This document shows positions 8,278 to 16,668 of a stretch of DNA of 64,000 nucleotides, piece after piece (positions within the stretch are counted from its first letter, which is position 1; the number at the start of each line of letters is the position of its first letter). Location: contig NZ_CP150304.1 of NCBI RefSeq assembly GCF_037992945.1, forward strand, positions 1,615,501-1,679,500. Reading direction: 5' to 3'. The position numbers and the translations under genes were made by a program. This DNA comes from Peribacillus sp. FSL E2-0218. Lineage in GTDB: Bacteria > Bacillota > Bacilli > Bacillales > DSM-1321. Under the pieces are notes generated by a model that was not told the origin of the DNA, ran no database searches, and worked only from the letters and a program-made list of their open reading frames with translations.

Positions 8278-9579
8278 ATGAACAGCAATGAAATATACGT
8301 AAGTCTTGACATCGGTACATCCAGTGTAAAAGTTATCATTGGGGAAATGGTCAATGACACATTAAATATAATCGGTGTAGGAAATGTTAAATCAGAAGGG
8401 CTCAAAAAGGGCTCGATCGTCGGTATTGATGAAACCGTCCAATCCATCCAAAAGGCTGTCGAGCAAGCAGAACGTATGATAGGGATGGAGATAAAAAACG
8501 TAATCGTCGGCATAAGTGCAAATCACGTGACGCTGCAGCCTTGTCATGGGGTAGTAGCGGTATCCAGTGATAATAAAGAAATTACGGAGCATGACGTTTT
8601 CCGTGTTAGGGAAGCAGCGGAGTTAATTACGATCCCATCCGACAGGGAGATTATCGACGTGGTGCCCATCCATTACAAAGTTGATGAACTTGATGAGATC
8701 AGCGATCCAAGAGGCATGATCGGCGTTCGCTTGGAAATGAGAGGGATCTTAATCACAGGTCTTCGGACAATCTTACATAATACGCTGCGGTGTGTGGAAA
8801 GGGCTGGGTTAGAAATAACCGATATCGCCCTGCAGCCATTGGCGGCAGGTTCCCTTGTTTTATCCAAGGATGAAAGAGAACTTGGGGTGGCGCTTGTCGA
8901 TATTGGCGGGGGTTCCACTACGCTGGCAATATTCGAACAAGGCTATTTACAATATACGTCTGTGATACCTATAGGCGGGGAAACACTTACGAAGGATCTT
9001 TCCATCGTTCTTAGGACAACGATGGAGGAGGCTGAGAAAATAAAAGTAAAGCATGGCCATGCCTTTTATGATGACGCGTCCGAAGATGAAGTATTCCAAA
9101 TACCGATCATCGGCAGCGACCAGCAGCAGCCCTGCAATCAATTAATGCTTTCGGATATCATTGAAGCGAGATTGACCGAAATTTTCGAGTTGATTCAAGA
9201 TGATTTGAGGAGACTTGGCTTTCAGGATATTCCAGGCGGTTTCGTATTGACCGGTGGCGTTGTCAAAATGCCGGGAGTCCTGGAGCTCGCTCAATATGTG
9301 TTCCAAAACCGTGTAAGGACGGCCGAACCGAATTACATCGGTGTCAGGGAACCCCAATATACGACTGCAGTCGGCTTGATTAAACATGCATGCAAGAAAG
9401 AGAGAATGCAAAAAAACACCGCTAATAAAACGCCTGTAGCAGCCGGTCAAACGCAAGAAGAGAATGACCAGCGCAGCCAAAAGGTTTCTCAGAAAAACAA
9501 AGAGAACGTAGCGGCTAAAAAACAAGGTGAAAAAGGTGAATCTAAATTCAAAAAAATCCTAGGTTACTTTTTTGAATAA
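8278..9579 (+). CDS. ftsA: Cell division protein FtsA
   Basis: FtsA is the actin-like ATPase that anchors FtsZ filaments to the membrane and recruits later division proteins. The 433-residue product starts with YVSLDIGTSSVKVIIGE (first phosphate loop), has LVDIGGGSTTLAIFE (second phosphate loop) and FVLTGGVVKMPG (adenosine region), then a hydrophilic linker and an amphipathic C-terminal helix (FKKILGYFFE) for membrane binding. ATG 8278 follows AAGGAGG at 8260-8266; the GTG at 8266 lies in that ribosome site and is rejected. ftsZ follows after 44 bases. Confidence 0.97.
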   Translation: MNSNEIYVSLDIGTSSVKVIIGEMVNDTLNIIGVGNVKSEGLKKGSIVGIDETVQSIQKAVEQAERMIGMEIKNVIVGISANHVTLQPCHGVVAVSSDNKEITEHDVFRVREAAELITIPSDREIIDVVPIHYKVDELDEISDPRGMIGVRLEMRGILITGLRTILHNTLRCVERAGLEITDIALQPLAAGSLVLSKDERELGVALVDIGGGSTTLAIFEQGYLQYTSVIPIGGETLTKDLSIVLRTTMEEAEKIKVKHGHAFYDDASEDEVFQIPIIGSDQQQPCNQLMLSDIIEARLTEIFELIQDDLRRLGFQDIPGGFVLTGGVVKMPGVLELAQYVFQNRVRTAEPNYIGVREPQYTTAVGLIKHACKKERMQKNTANKTPVAAGQTQEENDQRSQKVSQKNKENVAAKKQGEKGESKFKKILGYFFE

Positions 9580-9623
9580 CAATCATTAAGAATCGGGAAT
9601 TTCGTCAAAATAGGAGGATTGTC

Positions 9624-10781
9624 ATGTTGGAGTTTGATTCTAATTTAGAACAATTAGCAACGATAAAAGTAATAGGTGTTGGCGGCGGCGGAAACAATGC
9701 GGTAAACAGAATGATCGAGCATGGCGTGCAAGGTGTTGAATTCATTTCTGTCAATACTGACGCCCAGGCTCTTAATCTATCAAAAGCTGAAATCAAAATG
9801 CAAATCGGCGGAAAGCTTACACGCGGATTGGGTGCTGGAGCCAATCCTGAAGTGGGGAAAAAGGCTGCTGAAGAAAGCAAAGAACAGATCGAAGAAGCGC
9901 TTAAGGGTGCCGATATGGTTTTCGTAACCGCTGGAATGGGTGGCGGAACCGGAACGGGAGCTGCTCCTGTCATCGCGGGCATTGCTAAAGATTTAGGCGC
10001 GCTTACCGTTGGTGTAGTCACACGTCCATTTACCTTTGAAGGCAGAAAACGGGCAACACAAGCACAAGGCGGCATTTCATCCATGAAGGAATCGGTCGAT
10101 ACACTGATCGTCATACCAAACGACCGTCTCCTTGAAATCGTCGATAAAAGCACTCCGATGCTTGAAGCTTTCCGTGAGGCCGACAATGTACTTCGTCAAG
10201 GTGTACAAGGGATTTCAGATTTAATTGCGGTTCCCGGTCTTATTAACCTGGACTTTGCCGATGTTAAGACCATCATGTCCAACAAAGGTTCGGCGCTTAT
10301 GGGCATCGGGATTTCCTCAGGGGAAAACCGTGCGGCAGAAGCGGCGAAGAAAGCCATTTCCAGCCCGCTACTCGAAACATCGATTGATGGTGCCCAAGGC
10401 GTACTGATGAACATCACCGGCGGAACGAACTTAAGCCTCTTCGAAGTTCAGGAAGCAGCCGATATCGTCGCTACTGCATCCGATCAGGACGTAAACATGA
10501 TTTTTGGTTCAGTCATCAACGAGAACCTTAAAGATGAAATCGTCGTGACGGTAATTGCAACAGGGTTTAACGAAGTGGAAGCTTCCATACGCCCTTCTGG
10601 ACGTCCAACACTTGGACAGCAGCAGCAATCAAGGCCGCAGACACAGCAAGCGCCACAGACTAATGTGAAGCGTGAAGTGAAGCGGGAAGAAGTCAATGAG
10701 CAGCCTTCGCGCAATGCGAACCAAGGCGAAGAGGCTCTGGATATTCCAACTTTTCTCCGTAACCGCAATAGACGCCGTTAA
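9624..10781 (+). CDS. ftsZ: Cell division GTPase FtsZ
   Basis: FtsZ is the tubulin-like GTPase that forms the division ring. The 385-residue product has the N-terminal GVGGGGNNAVNRM loop, the tubulin signature GGGTGTG at 106-112, the T7 region NLDFADVKTIM, a glutamine-rich variable linker near 330-360 and the C-terminal partner-binding peptide (LDIPTFLRNRNRRR), which binds FtsA, SepF and others. The ribosome site AGGAGG is ten bases upstream of ATG. A strong terminator follows, closing the ftsA-ftsZ unit. Confidence 0.98.
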   Translation: MLEFDSNLEQLATIKVIGVGGGGNNAVNRMIEHGVQGVEFISVNTDAQALNLSKAEIKMQIGGKLTRGLGAGANPEVGKKAAEESKEQIEEALKGADMVFVTAGMGGGTGTGAAPVIAGIAKDLGALTVGVVTRPFTFEGRKRATQAQGGISSMKESVDTLIVIPNDRLLEIVDKSTPMLEAFREADNVLRQGVQGISDLIAVPGLINLDFADVKTIMSNKGSALMGIGISSGENRAAEAAKKAISSPLLETSIDGAQGVLMNITGGTNLSLFEVQEAADIVATASDQDVNMIFGSVINENLKDEIVVTVIATGFNEVEASIRPSGRPTLGQQQQSRPQTQQAPQTNVKREVKREEVNEQPSRNANQGEEALDIPTFLRNRNRRR

Positions 10782-10792
10782 TATCACCGGCT

Positions 10793-10825
10793 AAAAAACC
10801 GTTCCCGCTGGGAACGGTTTTTTTT
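10793..10825 (+). terminator. Intrinsic terminator after ftsZ
   Basis: Stem CCGTTCCC (10799-10806) and GGGAACGG (10810-10817), extended by A-T pairs, a 3-nt loop and eight T residues. Confidence 0.92.
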
Positions 10826-11070
10826 ATGGCCCCGTTTTCAACTTCTTGCGGCTATCGCAAATATCTTCCAGGTTGAAACCTGGATAGGTTCTTGGATGAT
10901 GTTTTAAATGATTTCTGCAAGGGAGCCGTTTCCGGGCTGGGACCTTCATTAATATAAAGGAAAAAGGGAGGGATCTCTGAAAATCTTAAACTTTTAAAAC
11001 ATAAATCGACAGAAGTAAAAGGGGGCAGGATAGTCTCTCGGAAAGTATTGGAAAATTTCAAGAGCTGTTT

Positions 11071-11158
11071 TTCTACAAAAAGGGTAAAAATGACTGAAAA
11101 ACTCTTAAGTTTTCGGTACAAAAAGTGACACACTTTCCAAGGCCAGGTACGCTATACT
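11071..11158 (+). promoter_or_regulatory. spoIIG promoter with 22-nt spacer and possible Spo0A site
   Basis: GTGACA (11125-11130) and TATACT (11153-11158) are separated by 22 nt. The B. subtilis spoIIG promoter is known for the same unusual spacing and needs Spo0A-phosphate. A one-mismatch reverse 0A box, TTCTACA (consensus TTCGACA), lies at 11071-11077, about 94 bases before the likely transcript start. A second site next to the -35 is too degenerate to place. Confidence 0.6.
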
Positions 11159-11201
11159 TTTTGCTAGTGGAAGGTTAGTTCCTAAAGGGAGGGGAGGGTG
11201 T

Positions 11202-12128
11202 TTGACCTTATATTTAGATGTGATCTGGTTGTTGAATTGGTTATTTGACTGCCTCCTTTTATATGGGACCGCAATCATTCTCAAACGAAGGGTCGCTCTT
11301 TGGCGGGTATGCATCGGCGGGTTGATCGGTTCCTTCATTATCGTATTGGCATTCACTCCTTTTTATGCAATGGCGGACCGAGTGTACATGAAGATTTTTG
11401 TATCCCTGGTCATGGTGCTGGCCACCTTTGGATTTAATAGGTTAAAGCTTTTCATGAAATCGGTGGCCACTTTATACTTTGTGACGTTTTTATCTGGGGG
11501 AATCCTCCTGGGCCTTCATTATTTATTCGAATTTCAAATCGTAGCCAAAGACCCCGGTCAATATGCAGGAATCAATCGTTTTGGCGATCCTGTCAGCTGG
11601 ATATTCGTAATGATCGGATTCCCGCTTGCTTGGCAATTTTCCAAGCGTACACTTGAAGGGATGGAAATGACAAAGCTTACACATGAACAAATGGTTATGA
11701 TTTCGGTTAAGATATCTGACTTCGAAGGGACATTCCACGGACTGGTGGATACAGGGAATCAATTATATGATCCGATTTCACGCTCCCCTGTGATGATCAT
11801 TTCTCTATCGGGAGGGGAATCGGGCATTCCTGACGATATGCTAGAGCTCTTTAAAAACCCTGATAATCTGATCAAGCAGGAAGAACAACCTGATTATTCA
11901 TGGACTGGACGAATGCGGGTCATCCCTTATAAGGTGGTGGGGCATGAACATCAGCTTTTGACCGCTATCAAGCCGGATTCCATCAAAATCGTTCAAGGGG
12001 AAAAAGAATATCACGTTAAGCAAGGGCTCGTTTCATTCACCTTTTCGAAACTCTCTCCCGACAACAGCTATCAATCTATCGTTCACCCGAAAATGTTAAC
12101 CGGCATCCCGGTGCAAAATGCCTCCTGA
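11202..12128 (+). CDS. spoIIGA: Sporulation sigma-E factor-processing peptidase SpoIIGA
   Basis: SpoIIGA is a septal membrane protease that cuts pro-sigma-E in the mother cell when signalled by SpoIIR from the forespore. The 308-residue product begins with about five membrane segments (residues 1-150), then a cytoplasmic aspartic protease domain with GLVDTGNQLYDP, whose DTG motif is the catalytic aspartate site. The start is TTG at 11202 after GGGAGGGGAGGG, giving MTLYLDVIWLLNWLFD, which aligns with the family N-terminus. sigE follows after 58 bases and is co-transcribed. Confidence 0.95.
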   Translation: MTLYLDVIWLLNWLFDCLLLYGTAIILKRRVALWRVCIGGLIGSFIIVLAFTPFYAMADRVYMKIFVSLVMVLATFGFNRLKLFMKSVATLYFVTFLSGGILLGLHYLFEFQIVAKDPGQYAGINRFGDPVSWIFVMIGFPLAWQFSKRTLEGMEMTKLTHEQMVMISVKISDFEGTFHGLVDTGNQLYDPISRSPVMIISLSGGESGIPDDMLELFKNPDNLIKQEEQPDYSWTGRMRVIPYKVVGHEHQLLTAIKPDSIKIVQGEKEYHVKQGLVSFTFSKLSPDNSYQSIVHPKMLTGIPVQNAS

Positions 12129-12186
12129 ACCATTGATTCACTCTAACATCCGATCCATAATCCGTTTATTAGAAGGGAGAATTATT

Positions 12187-12906
12187 TTGAAGAAACTCAT
12201 TCTTCGGCTCACTTATTTTTGGTACAAACTATTGTTCAAGCTTGGATTGAAGACGGACGAAATACATTACATTGGAGGGAGTGAAGCGCTGCCGCCGCCC
12301 CTTTCGAAGGAAGAAGAGGCAATACTGATCAACAAATTGCCGAATGGCGATGAAGCTGCACGATCGATCTTGATCGAACGTAATTTAAGGTTGGTCGTCT
12401 ATATCGCCAGGAAATTTGAAAATACGGGCATCAATATCGAAGACCTCATCAGCATAGGCACCATCGGTTTAATAAAGGCCGTGAATACATTCAATCCAGA
12501 GAAGAAAATAAAATTGGCTACATATGCCTCGAGATGCATCGAGAATGAGATTTTGATGTATTTACGAAGGAATAACAAAATCCGTTCTGAAGTTTCTTTT
12601 GATGAACCATTGAATATCGATTGGGATGGGAATGAGCTTCTGCTATCGGATGTCCTTGGCACTGACGATGACATCATCACGAAAGATCTTGAAGCGAATG
12701 TGGACCGCAAGCTGCTGACGAAGGCACTCACGCAGCTATCTGAACGCGAAAAACAAATAATGGAACTCAGGTTTGGCCTGGCAGGCGGAGAAGAGAAAAC
12801 ACAAAAGGATGTTGCCGATATGCTTGGAATTTCCCAATCATACATTTCACGTTTGGAAAAACGGATCATCAAGAGGCTTCGAAAGGAATTTAATAAAATG
12901 GTGTAA
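12187..12906 (+). CDS. sigE: RNA polymerase sigma-E factor (pro-sigma-E)
   Basis: Sigma-E controls early mother-cell genes during sporulation and is made as an inactive precursor. The 239-residue product equals the B. subtilis length. The first 27-29 residues (hydrophobic and basic, MKKLILRLTYFWYKLLFKLG) are the pro-sequence removed by SpoIIGA. Region 2 (RNLRLVVYIARKFENTG and NIEDLISIGTIGLIKAVNTF) and region 4 with the helix-turn-helix (QKDVADMLGISQSYISRLEK) are intact. The TTG start at 12187 has AAGGGAG upstream; an in-frame ATG at 12118 lies within the end of spoIIGA and would add 23 unrelated residues. Confidence 0.97.
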   Translation: MKKLILRLTYFWYKLLFKLGLKTDEIHYIGGSEALPPPLSKEEEAILINKLPNGDEAARSILIERNLRLVVYIARKFENTGINIEDLISIGTIGLIKAVNTFNPEKKIKLATYASRCIENEILMYLRRNNKIRSEVSFDEPLNIDWDGNELLLSDVLGTDDDIITKDLEANVDRKLLTKALTQLSEREKQIMELRFGLAGGEEKTQKDVADMLGISQSYISRLEKRIIKRLRKEFNKMV

Positions 12907-12990
12907 AAAAAATTAGCACCTAAATGCCAATTAAATCAATACTTTGGCAACGATATGAAAAATTATGGTGATTTTCTGTTCTAGCCAAGT

Positions 12991-13019
12991 GCATATTTTT
13001 CCCTCCCGCGGAAATACTG
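12991..13019 (+). promoter_or_regulatory. Sigma-F (forespore) type promoter for sigG
   Basis: GCATA (12991-12995), a 14-nt spacer and GGAAATACTG (13010-13019) match the sigma-F consensus GYATA and GGNNANAHTR at every defined position. Expression of spoIIIG/sigG in the forespore by sigma-F and then sigma-G is established in B. subtilis. Confidence 0.7.
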
Positions 13020-13050
13020 TTTTTTGTACAGCGCTCCTGTGAGGAGGGAA
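12999..13050 (+). promoter_or_regulatory. Ribosome-site-masking inverted repeats before sigG
   Basis: TTCCCTCC (12999-13006) is a perfect complement of GGAGGGAA (13043-13050), which contains the sigG ribosome site. The left arm lies in the sigma-F promoter spacer, so only transcripts reading through from spoIIG would contain both arms. A second, smaller hairpin, CTCCT-GTG-AGGAG (13034-13046), covers the same site in any transcript. Confidence 0.55.
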
Positions 13051-13055
13051 TAATT

Positions 13056-13835
13056 TTGTCTCGTAATAAGGTTGAAATCTGCGGTGTGGATACATCAAAA
13101 TTACCGGTTTTAAAGAATGAAGAGATGAGAAAACTCTTTAAAGAACTGCAAGATGGCGATATTTCAGCAAGAGAAAAACTGGTAAACGGGAATCTTCGAC
13201 TCGTTCTAAGCGTCATTCAGCGCTTTAACAATCGGGGAGAGTATGTGGATGATCTATTTCAGGTAGGCTGTATAGGGTTAATGAAGTCGATAGACAACTT
13301 TGACTTAGGTCAAAATGTTAAGTTTTCAACATATGCTGTACCGATGATTATTGGAGAAATCCGAAGATATCTTCGTGACAATAATCCGATTCGGGTTTCC
13401 CGTTCTTTAAGAGACATCGCTTACAAAGCTTTGCAGGTTAAAGAAAAGCTCATAAGCCAGACCCTTCGTGAGCCGACAGCTGAAGAAATCGCCAAGGTGT
13501 TGGAAGTACCTCATGAAGAAATCGTTTTTGCACTTGATGCGATACAAGATCCAGTTTCACTTTTTGAACCGATTTATAATGATGGCGGGGATCCGATTTA
13601 TGTACTCGACCAACTGAGTGATGAGAAAAATAAAGACAGTACGTGGATTGATGAAATAGCTATTAACGAAGGCATGAGACGGTTGAATGACCGGGAAAAA
13701 ATGATCCTTCGGAAACGGTTTTTCCAAGGGAAGACGCAAATGGAGGTAGCCGAAGAAATCGGCATTTCACAGGCGCAGGTGTCCCGGTTGGAAAAGGCGG
13801 CAATAAAGCAAATGAATAAAAATATCCAACAGTAG
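13056..13835 (+). CDS. sigG: RNA polymerase sigma-G factor
   Basis: Sigma-G directs late forespore transcription after engulfment. The 259-residue product matches B. subtilis SigG (260) nearly throughout: N-terminal NKVEICGVDTSKLPVL, region 2 (NGNLRLVLSVIQRFNNRGEY, DDLFQVGCIGLMKSIDNFDL), region 3 and region 4 (TQMEVAEEIGISQAQVSRLE). The start is TTG at 13056, eight bases after GGAGGG. A sigma-F type promoter lies just upstream, and readthrough from spoIIG is possible because no terminator separates sigE and sigG. Confidence 0.97.
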   Translation: MSRNKVEICGVDTSKLPVLKNEEMRKLFKELQDGDISAREKLVNGNLRLVLSVIQRFNNRGEYVDDLFQVGCIGLMKSIDNFDLGQNVKFSTYAVPMIIGEIRRYLRDNNPIRVSRSLRDIAYKALQVKEKLISQTLREPTAEEIAKVLEVPHEEIVFALDAIQDPVSLFEPIYNDGGDPIYVLDQLSDEKNKDSTWIDEIAINEGMRRLNDREKMILRKRFFQGKTQMEVAEEIGISQAQVSRLEKAAIKQMNKNIQQ

Positions 13836-13863
13836 AAGCTGAGCATGAGAAAAGGTAGCTTAA

Positions 13864-13925
13864 GCGGGTAGTGAAGCAATGTTCATTACCCGCCCAAAGC
13901 CACTTATCCGTAGCGGCTTTTTTAT
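13864..13925 (+). terminator. Double hairpin terminator after sigG
   Basis: A 12-bp stem (13864-13875 with 13882-13893, one G-T pair) is followed by a second hairpin, AAAGCC...GGCTTT (13896-13901 and 13915-13920), and a T run to 13924. The second hairpin is the likely terminator. Confidence 0.75.
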
Positions 13926-14060
13926 TTTGTCGAAAATGCATAAGGGAGGAGATGGAGGGCGAAACGTTTATTTATCGTATTCTTCATCCTTGAGTGAATC
14001 ATGTCATATACATGTGAAGAGGACCTTCATCTATGATGAAATTGTGAGGAGCTGAGTGGG

Positions 14061-14330
14061 ATGACCAGAATTTCCGAATTTCAGATCAAGGATATCGTCA
14101 ACATAGCAGATGGAAAGAAACTTGGGAATATGTCGGATCTTGAAATCAATACGTCTACAGGGCAAATTGAGGCAATCGTCGTTTCAAATGGCACCAGGTT
14201 AATGGGGTTCTTCGGCAGGGAACAGGATATTGTGATTCCATGGCGCAAGATAAAAAAAATCGGCGCAGATGTCATTCTTGTTGAACATCAGACGGTATTT
14301 CAGGCAGAACTGAAAGATGAACGGTTTTAA
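14061..14330 (+). CDS. ylmC: PRC-barrel protein of the YlmC/YmxH family
   Basis: An 89-residue PRC-barrel-like protein (RISEFQIKDIVNIADGKKLG, then IPWRKIKKIGADVILV). The family is annotated as sporulation-related on the basis of genomic distribution, but its activity is unknown. The ATG follows GAGGAGCTGAG. In B. subtilis ylmA and ylmB lie between sigG and ylmC; both are absent here. Confidence 0.85.
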   Translation: MTRISEFQIKDIVNIADGKKLGNMSDLEINTSTGQIEAIVVSNGTRLMGFFGREQDIVIPWRKIKKIGADVILVEHQTVFQAELKDERF

Positions 14331-14386
14331 GGGGTGAAGTGCACAAATCTATGATACACTAGACTAAAAATGAAGAGGTTAAAAGC

Positions 14387-15214
14387 ATGAAAGAGCCATT
14401 TGTTTTAATAGATGATCAATATATGCTCATTGACAGCTGGAGACAGCAAAATCTCCAGCTCGTAGCGGGCTTCACCACGAAAAATGGGGGAGTCAGTTCA
14501 GGGGATTTTCAAACATTGAATACCGGTTTCCATGTCGGGGATCGCCTTGAAGATGTCCAGGGGAATCGCAGGATTTTGGCAGAAAAGCTGTCATTTTCCC
14601 TAGATGGCTGGGTAGGGGCGGAACAGACGCATGAAACGCAAATATTGCAAGTGAACAGGCTTGATGGCGGCAGAGGCGCAACGGATTATCATTCAGCCTT
14701 TAAAGGCACAGACGGATTTTATGCGAAGGATCATAATGTTCTTTTGACAATGTGCTACGCAGACTGCGTGCCCCTATACTTTCTTGCTCCGGCGCATGGT
14801 ATGATTGGGGTGGCGCACGCAGGCTGGAAGGGCAGTGTAAACGGAATTGCCCGGAAAATGGTTGAAGCATGGCTAAGAGAGGGTATAAAGGAAGCGGAGA
14901 TATTTGCTGTAATAGGACCGTCCATTTGCTCGAAATGCTATGTTGTTGATGACAAAGTCATAGATTTGGTGCAGAATTTGCTGGAAGATAATGACGAAAA
15001 GCCATATAATTTAATCAGTGAAGGACAATATCAGTTAGATCTTAAGCGACTCAATTCTTTGGTTCTTCAGAAAGCGGGAATTCCAAACAGTCAAATTGAG
15101 ATTACATCGTACTGCACAAGCTGCGATCACGATTTGTTTTTTTCACATCGCCGTGATAACGGGAAAACAGGCAGGTTAATGAGCTTTATCGGTTGGAAGG
15201 AGGATTTAAGGTAA
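14387..15214 (+). CDS. ylmD: Purine nucleoside phosphorylase YfiH/LACC1 family (YlmD)
   Basis: The 275-residue protein belongs to the YfiH (DUF152, multicopper-oxidase-like) family, whose members act as purine nucleoside phosphorylases and adenosine deaminases; older annotations call them laccases. Zinc-site residues are visible in TMCYADCVPLYF and in the signature VAHAGWKGS, with a late cysteine pair in SYCTSCDHDLFFSHR. RBS GAAGAGG precedes the ATG. It starts the ylmDE-sepF-ylmGH series; ylmE begins two bases after its stop. Confidence 0.92.
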   Translation: MKEPFVLIDDQYMLIDSWRQQNLQLVAGFTTKNGGVSSGDFQTLNTGFHVGDRLEDVQGNRRILAEKLSFSLDGWVGAEQTHETQILQVNRLDGGRGATDYHSAFKGTDGFYAKDHNVLLTMCYADCVPLYFLAPAHGMIGVAHAGWKGSVNGIARKMVEAWLREGIKEAEIFAVIGPSICSKCYVVDDKVIDLVQNLLEDNDEKPYNLISEGQYQLDLKRLNSLVLQKAGIPNSQIEITSYCTSCDHDLFFSHRRDNGKTGRLMSFIGWKEDLR

Positions 15215-15216
15215 TT

Positions 15217-15888
15217 GTGAAAGTATTGGACAATTTAAAAAACATCGAAGAAAAGATAAATATAGCATGTGAAAATAGCGGCAGGCGCCGTGAAGATATA
15301 AAGTTGATCGCCGTGACAAAATATGTTTCGATCGAGAGGGCGAAGGAAGCCTTGGAAGCGGGAATCAGCGACTTAGGTGAAAACCGTGACGAAGGGCTCC
15401 TGAATAAATACGAAATACTGCAGGACAAGCCGAACTGGCATTATATTGGCTCCTTGCAGACGCGAAAAGTGAAGAATGTCATTGATAAAATCACCTATAT
15501 CCATTCACTGGACCGAATTTCTTTAGCGGAAGAAATTCAAAAACGCGCAAAAGAGCCGATAAATTGTTTAGTGCAGGTGAATGTTTCGGGTGAGGAATCC
15601 AAACATGGCATGGACCCAGAGGCAGCAATGAGCTTCATAAAGGGGTTAGCCGGTTTTGATAAGGTGAAGGTTGCAGGATTGATGACGATGGCTCCTTTGA
15701 CGGATGATCCACAAGTTTTACGTCAGTGCTTCCGGAACCTGAAAAATCTGCAGGTGGAAATCCAAAATGCTGCGCTCGCGCATGCACCATGCACGGAATT
15801 ATCCATGGGGATGTCCAATGATTTCATGATTGCCATCGAAGAAGGCGCTACTATGATCAGGATTGGCACAGCACTTGTAGGCGAATAA
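15217..15888 (+). CDS. ylmE: PLP homeostasis protein, YggS/PROSC family (YlmE)
   Basis: YggS/PLPBP proteins bind pyridoxal phosphate and keep the cofactor and some amino acid pools in balance. The 223-residue product has the PLP lysine in LIAVTKYVS, then LGENRDE, WHYIGSLQTRKVKN, VNVSGEESKHGM and the C-terminal SMGMSNDFMIAIEEGATMIRIG. The start is GTG 15217 (MKVLDNLKNIEEKIN), with GGAGGA at 15198-15203; the frame is open from a TTG at 15193 but that lies upstream of the ribosome site. The neighbour sepF follows after 21 bases. Confidence 0.93.
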   Translation: MKVLDNLKNIEEKINIACENSGRRREDIKLIAVTKYVSIERAKEALEAGISDLGENRDEGLLNKYEILQDKPNWHYIGSLQTRKVKNVIDKITYIHSLDRISLAEEIQKRAKEPINCLVQVNVSGEESKHGMDPEAAMSFIKGLAGFDKVKVAGLMTMAPLTDDPQVLRQCFRNLKNLQVEIQNAALAHAPCTELSMGMSNDFMIAIEEGATMIRIGTALVGE

Positions 15889-15909
15889 TTTTAAGGAGGT
15901 ACGCTAAAG

Positions 15910-16374
15910 ATGTCGTTCGTATCAAAATTTAAATCTTATTTCGCACTGGATGATGAGTATGAGTACAAGGATGAAGTGATGGAAGAAGAGGAGGCTGAAC
16001 GAAAAACCGTGAAGTCAACTAAACAGCAGCAGCCAGTTTCTGCAGGGACTAATGGCAATCAGAATATCGTAAGTTTGCAAAGCGTCCAGAAATCTTCTAA
16101 AGTAGTATTATTGGAGCCTCGTGCCTATGCAGAAGCCCAGGAGGTAGCCGACCATCTGAAGAATAGGCGGGCTGTTGTCGTGAACCTTCAACGGATTCAG
16201 CATGATCAAGGAAAGCGGATCATTGATTTTCTTAGCGGGACTGTCTATGCAATCAGCGGGGATATCCAAAAAATCGGAACAGATATATTCTTATGTACCC
16301 CTGACAACGTCGATGTTTCCGGTAATATTACCGGATTTGCCGTCGATGAGGAGTATGAAGAAGCGAGGTGGTAA
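15910..16374 (+). CDS. sepF: Cell division protein SepF
   Basis: SepF anchors FtsZ to the membrane and polymerises into rings that shape the septum. The 154-residue product (B. subtilis 152) has an N-terminal amphipathic helix (SFVSKFKSYFAL) for membrane binding, an acidic and Q-rich linker (about 15-55) and the C-terminal SepF domain (KVVLLEPRAYAEAQEVADHL, VVNLQRI, DFLSGTVYAISGDIQKIG). AAGGAGG precedes the ATG. It works in parallel with FtsA, encoded 6 kb upstream. Confidence 0.96.
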   Translation: MSFVSKFKSYFALDDEYEYKDEVMEEEEAERKTVKSTKQQQPVSAGTNGNQNIVSLQSVQKSSKVVLLEPRAYAEAQEVADHLKNRRAVVVNLQRIQHDQGKRIIDFLSGTVYAISGDIQKIGTDIFLCTPDNVDVSGNITGFAVDEEYEEARW

Positions 16375-16380
16375 TGATTA

Positions 16381-16647
16381 ATGGGTTTAGTGCTTCAAGG
16401 TTTATATTATTTAATTGAAATTTATTCAATGGCATTAATCGTATACATATTGATGTCATGGTTTCCAAATGCAAGGGAGACATCCATCGGTCAATTCCTG
16501 GAAACGATTTGCGAACCATATTTAGAGCCTTTCAGAAAGTTCATACCACCACTTGGCATGATCGATCTTTCACCGCTTGTGGCCCTTCTGGTGCTTAACT
16601 TCGCAAGTGGGTATGGCATTCATTACCTTCAGACGCTGGTAGGTTAA
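16381..16647 (+). CDS. ylmG: YggT family membrane protein YlmG
   Basis: An 88-residue protein with two membrane segments (about 5-25 and 60-80) of the YggT family. Its exact role is not known; homologues in plastids and bacteria affect division and nucleoid or membrane organisation. It lies six bases after sepF, with the ribosome site GAGGTGG in the sepF end. Confidence 0.9.
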   Translation: MGLVLQGLYYLIEIYSMALIVYILMSWFPNARETSIGQFLETICEPYLEPFRKFIPPLGMIDLSPLVALLVLNFASGYGIHYLQTLVG

Positions 16648-16668
16648 CCACAACCGGCAAAGAACGAA

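Noticed and set aside
9605..10186. 193-codon minus-strand frame over ftsZ
   Set aside because: Antisense to the GTPase domain of FtsZ; composition rich in S, A and P with no recognised domain.
14387..15214. Copper laccase annotation for ylmD
   Set aside because: The CYADCVP and HAGWKG motifs belong to the YfiH/LACC1 purine nucleoside phosphorylase family; no classical multicopper oxidase domains are seen.
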